25,497 nt of DNA, taken from Phenylobacterium sp. GTDB taxonomy: Bacteria; Pseudomonadota; Alphaproteobacteria; Caulobacterales; Caulobacteraceae. The first letter of the stretch is position 1; each line of letters starts with the position of its first letter. Made by a program: the position numbers and the translations under genes. The stretch spans positions 1 through 25,497 of the forward strand of contig JAQGIJ010000575.1 in NCBI GenBank assembly GCA_028291285.1, written 5' to 3'. Positions 21,586-25,497 of this stretch are shown here, one piece after another. The notes beneath the pieces were generated by a model. It was not told the origin of the DNA. It did no database searches and saw only the letters and a program-made list of their open reading frames with translations.

Positions 21586-23137
21586 GGCGCCGAAAACCGC
21601 TGCGCGGAAGACGACTGGGGACCGGTCAGCGAGGGTCAAGTTACACACGATGCCCACCGGCGTGCGCGGGCTCGACGATATCCTGGGCGGCGGTGTGCCG
21701 GAGTTTTCATTCAATCTGATCGCAGGCTCGCCCGGCTGCGGAAAGACCACGCTGGTGCATCAGGTCGCCTTCGCCAATTCGACGCCCGAAAGACCGGCGC
21801 TCTACTTCACGGTGCTCGGCGAGCCGGTCATCAAGATGCTGCGCTACCAGCAGCAGTTCACATTCTTCGATGAGACCAAGGTGGGCGCGGCCGTCCGGTT
21901 CATCAACCTCTCCGATCTGGTGCTCGAGAAGGACCTGAACGCCGTGCTGGAGGAGATCACTGCGCAGGTCACGGCGGCGAACGCGGGCGTGGTGGTGGTG
22001 GACTCCTTCCGCACCCTGGCGCGCAAAGCGACGAGCGCGGTGGGCGAATTGGAGGTGCAGTCGTTCATCCACCGCCTCTCCCAGTTCCTGACCAGTTCGG
22101 AAGCGACGACATTCCTGGTGGGCGAATATGTCGAGGAAGAGATCCGCGACAATCCGCTTTTCACCATGGTCGACGGCATCCTCTGGCTCTCGCAGGTCAC
22201 CGAGCGGAACTCCGTGGTGCGCAAGCTGCAGGTCATGAAGCTGCGCGGCCAGGCCTCGGTGCCAGGCCTGCACACCATCCGCATCACGGGAGATGGCCTT
22301 CAGGCCTTCTCGCGCACGCTCGGCCTGGACAGCGCTAAGCCGAGATCCTCCCGCCGCCGGCGGCTCTCCGTCGGCATTCCCGAACTGGACACGATGCTGG
22401 GCGGCGGGGTCATCGAAGGCGACAGCCTGCTGGTGGCCGGCCCCTCGGGCACGGGCAAGTCGGCCCTGGCGACGCAATTCATCGCCGAAGGCCTGCGCCA
22501 GGGCGAACCGGGGATCATGGTGATCTTCGAAGAGCGGCCGGAAGGCTACATCCAGCGGGCGGACACCTTCGGCCTGAAGCTCGCTGCGGCGGAAAAGAAG
22601 GGAACGCTGGAGACCCTCTACCTGCGGCCGCTCGACCTTTCGGTGGATGAGACGATGCTGGCGATCCTCGACGCCATCCAGAGGGTCGGCGCCAAGCGGG
22701 TGGTGATCGATTCCCTGGTCGGTTTCGAGATGGCGCTCGCGCCCAGCTTCCGCGCCGACTTTCGAGAGTCGCTCTACCGGATGATCGGGGCCCTGACCGG
22801 CGCCGGGATCACCATTCTCTCGACCGTCGAGGTGGAGGACAATTTCACCTCGCTGCAGTTCAGCCACTACGCGATATCGTTCCTCACCGACGACATCGTC
22901 CGGTTGCGCTACGTGGAGATCGACGGCCAGCTTCGGAAAACCATGGTGGTGATCAAGATGCGCGGCGGCAATCACAGCAAGGACATCCGGGAATATGTGA
23001 TCACCGACAAGGGCGTGGTGGTCATCCACCCGCGGCGTACAGACTATGCCCAGTTGAGCACCGGGATTCCCCATCGGACCGGCCCGCGGGAGGCGCAGGA
23101 GAACGAAATCCCACCGGAGCCCAAGGCAAACGAGTAG
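21569..23137 (+). CDS. KaiC-like double-domain RecA-type ATPase
   Basis: The protein has two KaiC domains (residue numbers count from TTG 21563; subtract 2 for the GTG start). Domain I (about 28-255) has Walker A GSPGCGKTT at 55-63 and VVVVDSFRT as Walker B. Domain II (about 266-490) has Walker A GPSGTGKSA at 293-301, the EE pair in IFEERPE (323-324) and VVIDSLVG. Cyanobacterial KaiC has TFEETP in domain I; here it reads TVLGEP, so the catalytic glutamates are altered. At the autophosphorylation pair (S431/T432) it has S439 and F440. GTG 21569 is preferred because AAGGAG lies 7 nt upstream; TTG 21563 would be 1 nt from it. It overlaps the upstream gene and lies 9 bp before a histidine kinase. 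No KaiA or KaiB is present. Confidence 0.93.
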   Translation: MKKPGKAPKTAARKTTGDRSARVKLHTMPTGVRGLDDILGGGVPEFSFNLIAGSPGCGKTTLVHQVAFANSTPERPALYFTVLGEPVIKMLRYQQQFTFFDETKVGAAVRFINLSDLVLEKDLNAVLEEITAQVTAANAGVVVVDSFRTLARKATSAVGELEVQSFIHRLSQFLTSSEATTFLVGEYVEEEIRDNPLFTMVDGILWLSQVTERNSVVRKLQVMKLRGQASVPGLHTIRITGDGLQAFSRTLGLDSAKPRSSRRRRLSVGIPELDTMLGGGVIEGDSLLVAGPSGTGKSALATQFIAEGLRQGEPGIMVIFEERPEGYIQRADTFGLKLAAAEKKGTLETLYLRPLDLSVDETMLAILDAIQRVGAKRVVIDSLVGFEMALAPSFRADFRESLYRMIGALTGAGITILSTVEVEDNFTSLQFSHYAISFLTDDIVRLRYVEIDGQLRKTMVVIKMRGGNHSKDIREYVITDKGVVVIHPRRTDYAQLSTGIPHRTGPREAQENEIPPEPKANE

Positions 23138-23146
23138 GTCCTCGCT

Positions 23147-24259
23147 ATGGCCACGAACCCCCCATCGGACCCGGTGTCCCCGACCCTCGATCACGTGCCG
23201 TTTCCCCTGGCCACGGTCGAGGGCGAGACCCACATCGTGCGCTACATCAATCCCGCCTTTTGCCAGCTGATAGACAAGGCCAGCGGCGACGTCGTGGGAA
23301 AGCCGTTCTCCGAATTGCTGCCTGCAGACGACGAATGCCTCGCGCTGCTGGACCGCGTCTATCGCACGGGAGGACCCGGTATCCACAAGGGGCAGGAACC
23401 CGTCGGCCAGCGTCCTGTCGTCCCGTTTTACACCATGTGGCCGGTGATCGCGGATCAACGTCGGGTGGGCGTCATGATTCAGGTGATCCAGGCCAAGTCG
23501 CTCTACGACAAGACGCTGGCGATGAACGAGGCGTTACTGCTCGGCTCACTGCGGCAGCATGAACTCACCGAAGCCGCCGACCTGTCGAACATCCGACTGC
23601 AAGCGGAAATCGGACAGCGTATGCAATCCGAGCGTGACGCGCTGACGCTGACGAAGGAAATCTCTCACCGGATCAAGAACAACCTGCAGATCGTCGTCGC
23701 CCTGATCGCCAACGAGATCAAACGAACGCCGATTCAGTTCGCGCAAGGCTACGTGGCCATGGAGGCGCGCGTCGCCGCCATTGCCCAGCTTTACGAGCTG
23801 ATTTCCGAATCTAGCCGGGTCGAAACCGTTTCGTTGGACGCCTATCTGCGGGAAATCGCCAAGACCATGTCGGCGAGCCTGCTTGAACCCTCGTCGGGCA
23901 TCAGCATCGAGGTGAGGGCGCAGGCCGTGGATATCGACCCGGATCGCGCGGTGCCTTTCGGCCTGCTGGTCAATGAACTGGGCACCAACGCCATCAAGCA
24001 TGCATTTCCGAGCGGGAGCGGGCGGATCGTGTTGAGCGTCGAACGGGCGGGCGATCAAATCGAGCTGAGCGTCGCCGACGACGGTGTGGGCATGGCGGCC
24101 AAGGGCCCGTCGAGCGCGCCCGGGAAACACGGGTCCGACTATGTGGCGATCTTCGTGCGCCAGCTGGGCGGCAAGATGGACGTGTCCAGGTCGGATGAGA
24201 CCGGAACGACGTTTACGGTACAATTTCCGGTGCTGGTGATTCCTGCACCCGGGTGGTGA
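23147..24259 (+). CDS. soluble PAS-domain sensor histidine kinase, HisKA_2/HWE-like
   Basis: This 370-aa protein has a PAS-like sensor domain at about 14-115 (IVRYINPAFCQLIDK, GKPFSELLP), a coiled-coil linker at 120-165, and a dimerisation domain with phospho-acceptor H174 in EISHRIKNNLQIV. The ATPase domain follows, with N-box NELGTNAIKHAF (276-287) and VADDGVGM (309-316). No membrane segment is seen, so it should sense a cytoplasmic signal. HisKA_2 and HWE kinases often feed the general stress response in alphaproteobacteria. It starts 9 bp after the KaiC stop and is very likely co-transcribed. No response regulator lies next to it. The final loop (GSDYVAIFVRQLGG) differs from the usual GLGL form. 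Confidence 0.93.
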   Translation: MATNPPSDPVSPTLDHVPFPLATVEGETHIVRYINPAFCQLIDKASGDVVGKPFSELLPADDECLALLDRVYRTGGPGIHKGQEPVGQRPVVPFYTMWPVIADQRRVGVMIQVIQAKSLYDKTLAMNEALLLGSLRQHELTEAADLSNIRLQAEIGQRMQSERDALTLTKEISHRIKNNLQIVVALIANEIKRTPIQFAQGYVAMEARVAAIAQLYELISESSRVETVSLDAYLREIAKTMSASLLEPSSGISIEVRAQAVDIDPDRAVPFGLLVNELGTNAIKHAFPSGSGRIVLSVERAGDQIELSVADDGVGMAAKGPSSAPGKHGSDYVAIFVRQLGGKMDVSRSDETGTTFTVQFPVLVIPAPGW

Positions 24260-24434
24260 GCGAGCGCTGCGGCCTGTGGCGGCAAATTGAATAAGTGAAC
24301 TCTGCGCCTTTCAGACGCGCTGGGAGGGGTCGGGCGCGTAGCGGGTCGGATGAGGTGGAAAGCCCGTTTCGGCAAGTCTCTGAAAAACAACGGCAGGGGA
24401 GCGCGACCCCTCATCCGTCAGCCTCCGGCCGACA

Positions 24435-24457
24435 CCTTCTCCCGCAAGGGGAGAAGG
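24435..24457. repeat. short intergenic palindrome between convergent gene ends (copy 4)
   Basis: CCTTCTCCC at 24435-24443 pairs with GGGAGAAGG at 24449-24457 around a 5-nt loop. It lies in the 231-bp gap between the converging kinase and carboxylase genes, with a CATCCGTCAGCCTCCGG leader often seen next to such repeats. Confidence 0.75.
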
Positions 24458-24490
24458 ACCGGGAAGTGGTGAACGCGGCCCGCGCCGCGC

Positions 24491-25497
24491 TTAGCCGAAC
24501 TCGACCAGCACCTCGTCGGCGGCGACGCTGTCGCCGGCCTTGGCGTTGACCGCCTTGACCGTGCCGTCGCGCTCGGCGCGGATGATGTTCTGCATCTTCA
24601 TGGCCTCGATGACCGCCACCGGCTCGCCGGCGCGGACCTCCTGGCCCAGGGTGACGTCGAGGGTCACCACCAGCCCCGGCATCGGCGACAGCACCATCTT
24701 CGAGGTGTCGGCCGCCGTCTTCGGCGGCAGCTTCTCGTGCAACTCGGCCGAGCGCGGCGTGAGCACCAGCACGTGGGCCTGGGCGGCGCGGTGGCGGATC
24801 ATGAAGCCCTCCGCCGCCGGCTTGACCTGCACGGTGAAGGCCCGGCCGTCGAGAACGCCGGCGAAGGTCGGCTTGCCCGGCCGCCAATCGATCCCGTCCA
24901 GCCGCAGCTTGCGGTCCTCGCCGAGGAATTCGATGGTGAAGCCGGTGTCGCCGTTGGTCACCCGCACCGGGCGCCGCTCGCCGGCCTCGATCACGATCCA
25001 GTCCTGCCGCAGCAGCTGCGGCGCAGCGCGGCGCGTGATCGTGCGGTGCATGGCGCAGGCCACCGCCGCCATCACGTCACGCTGGAATTCCGTCGGGGCC
25101 GTGCCGTGGAAGCCGTCGGGGAATTCGTCCTTGATGTAGTTGGTGGAAAGCTCGCCGGAGCGGAACCGCTCCTGGTCCATCACCGCGGCCAGGAACGGGA
25201 TATTGTGGCCCAGGCCCTCGATGTGGAAGTCCTCCAGCGCCCGGCCCATGGCGTCGATGGCCGCCAGCCGCTCGGGCGCCCAGGTCGACAGCTTGGAGAT
25301 CATCGGGTCGTAGTACATCGAGATCTCGTCGCCTTCGCGGACGCCGGCGTCATTGCGCACCTTGGCGCCACCCACCTCGCCCTCCTGTGGCGGGTCGTAG
25401 CGCACCAGCCGGCCGATCGACGGCAGGAAGCCGCGGTACGGATCCTCGGCGTAGATCCGGCTCTCGATCGCCCAGCCGTCGATCTTCAGGTCCTGCT
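24491..25497 (-). CDS. pccA: propionyl-CoA carboxylase alpha subunit, C-terminal part (5' end beyond window)
   Basis: The frame is open from the right edge of the window to TAA at 24491-24493, about 334 codons. At the edge it reads GWAIESRIYAEDPYRGFLPS, the end of the biotin carboxylase domain, followed by the BT (subunit-contact) domain, the linker, and a biotinyl domain with SPMPG and the biotin attachment lysine in EAMKM. This order is typical of propionyl-CoA carboxylase alpha subunits rather than stand-alone AccC. The enzyme carboxylates propionyl-CoA to methylmalonyl-CoA. That would drain propionyl-CoA, a common product of branched acyl or steroid side-chain breakdown, so its place beside the island makes sense. 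Methylcrotonyl-CoA carboxylase is an alternative but lacks this BT form. Confidence 0.87.
   Translation of the reverse strand, partial: QDLKIDGWAIESRIYAEDPYRGFLPSIGRLVRYDPPQEGEVGGAKVRNDAGVREGDEISMYYDPMISKLSTWAPERLAAIDAMGRALEDFHIEGLGHNIPFLAAVMDQERFRSGELSTNYIKDEFPDGFHGTAPTEFQRDVMAAVACAMHRTITRRAAPQLLRQDWIVIEAGERRPVRVTNGDTGFTIEFLGEDRKLRLDGIDWRPGKPTFAGVLDGRAFTVQVKPAAEGFMIRHRAAQAHVLVLTPRSAELHEKLPPKTAADTSKMVLSPMPGLVVTLDVTLGQEVRAGEPVAVIEAMKMQNIIRAERDGTVKAVNAKAGDSVAADEVLVEFG

Noticed and set aside
21707..23458. 583-aa minus-strand open frame opposite the KaiC gene
   Set aside because: Shadow of the KaiC-like gene; no recognisable motif and no ribosome site.

Overview
The window looks like chromosomal DNA of a GC-rich alphaproteobacterium. 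Codon use is strongly G/C at third positions and GTG/TTG starts are frequent. Short palindromes of the CCTTCTCCC-loop-GGGAGAAGG kind sit between genes, and the protein families resemble Caulobacterales, with Phenylobacterium or Caulobacter the best guess from memory. No tRNA, rRNA, CRISPR, insertion sequence or phage gene is visible.

Positions 1-20660 form an acyl-CoA catabolism island. It holds two AMP-dependent acyl-CoA ligases, three crotonase-fold enzymes with different active-site residues, and two pairs of acyl-CoA dehydrogenase subunits (6205-8571 on + and 14478-16837 on -). It also holds a DUF35 zinc-ribbon/OB-fold protein joined to an SCP2-type thiolase (8592-10168), a double-hotdog MaoC/FAS1-type dehydratase, a NUDT19-like Nudix hydrolase, an MFS transporter and two alpha/beta hydrolases (one only a 3' tail). 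Regulators are two closely similar FCD-type GntR proteins and one MerR protein. The layout suggests uptake, CoA activation, desaturation by heteromeric dehydrogenases, hydration or isomerisation, and carbon-carbon cleavage by a thiolase/DUF35 aldolase. This resembles bacterial breakdown of steroid side chains or other branched, bulky acids. No ring-degrading gene is present, so the substrate is not determined.

The main unlabelled signal is an AT-rich 15-bp element, consensus about ACCTAGTTAGAYAAG. It lies upstream of, and in the same orientation as, eight transcription units of this island. Several copies fit the TNGTNNNACNA operator form of FadR-type GntR proteins, and an exact match lies in the divergent promoter of one GntR gene. 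I infer a local regulon run by one or both GntR proteins.

A strong intrinsic terminator at 20684-20716 closes the island. Positions 21136-24259 hold a separate three-gene operon: an unknown 149-aa protein, a double-domain KaiC-like ATPase with altered key residues and no KaiB beside it, and a soluble PAS/HisKA_2 histidine kinase. A GGAAC-N16-TGTT element upstream resembles an EcfG (general stress response) promoter. The right edge (24491 to the end, - strand) holds the 3' part of a propionyl-CoA carboxylase alpha subunit gene, which links back to propionyl-CoA from acyl-CoA breakdown.
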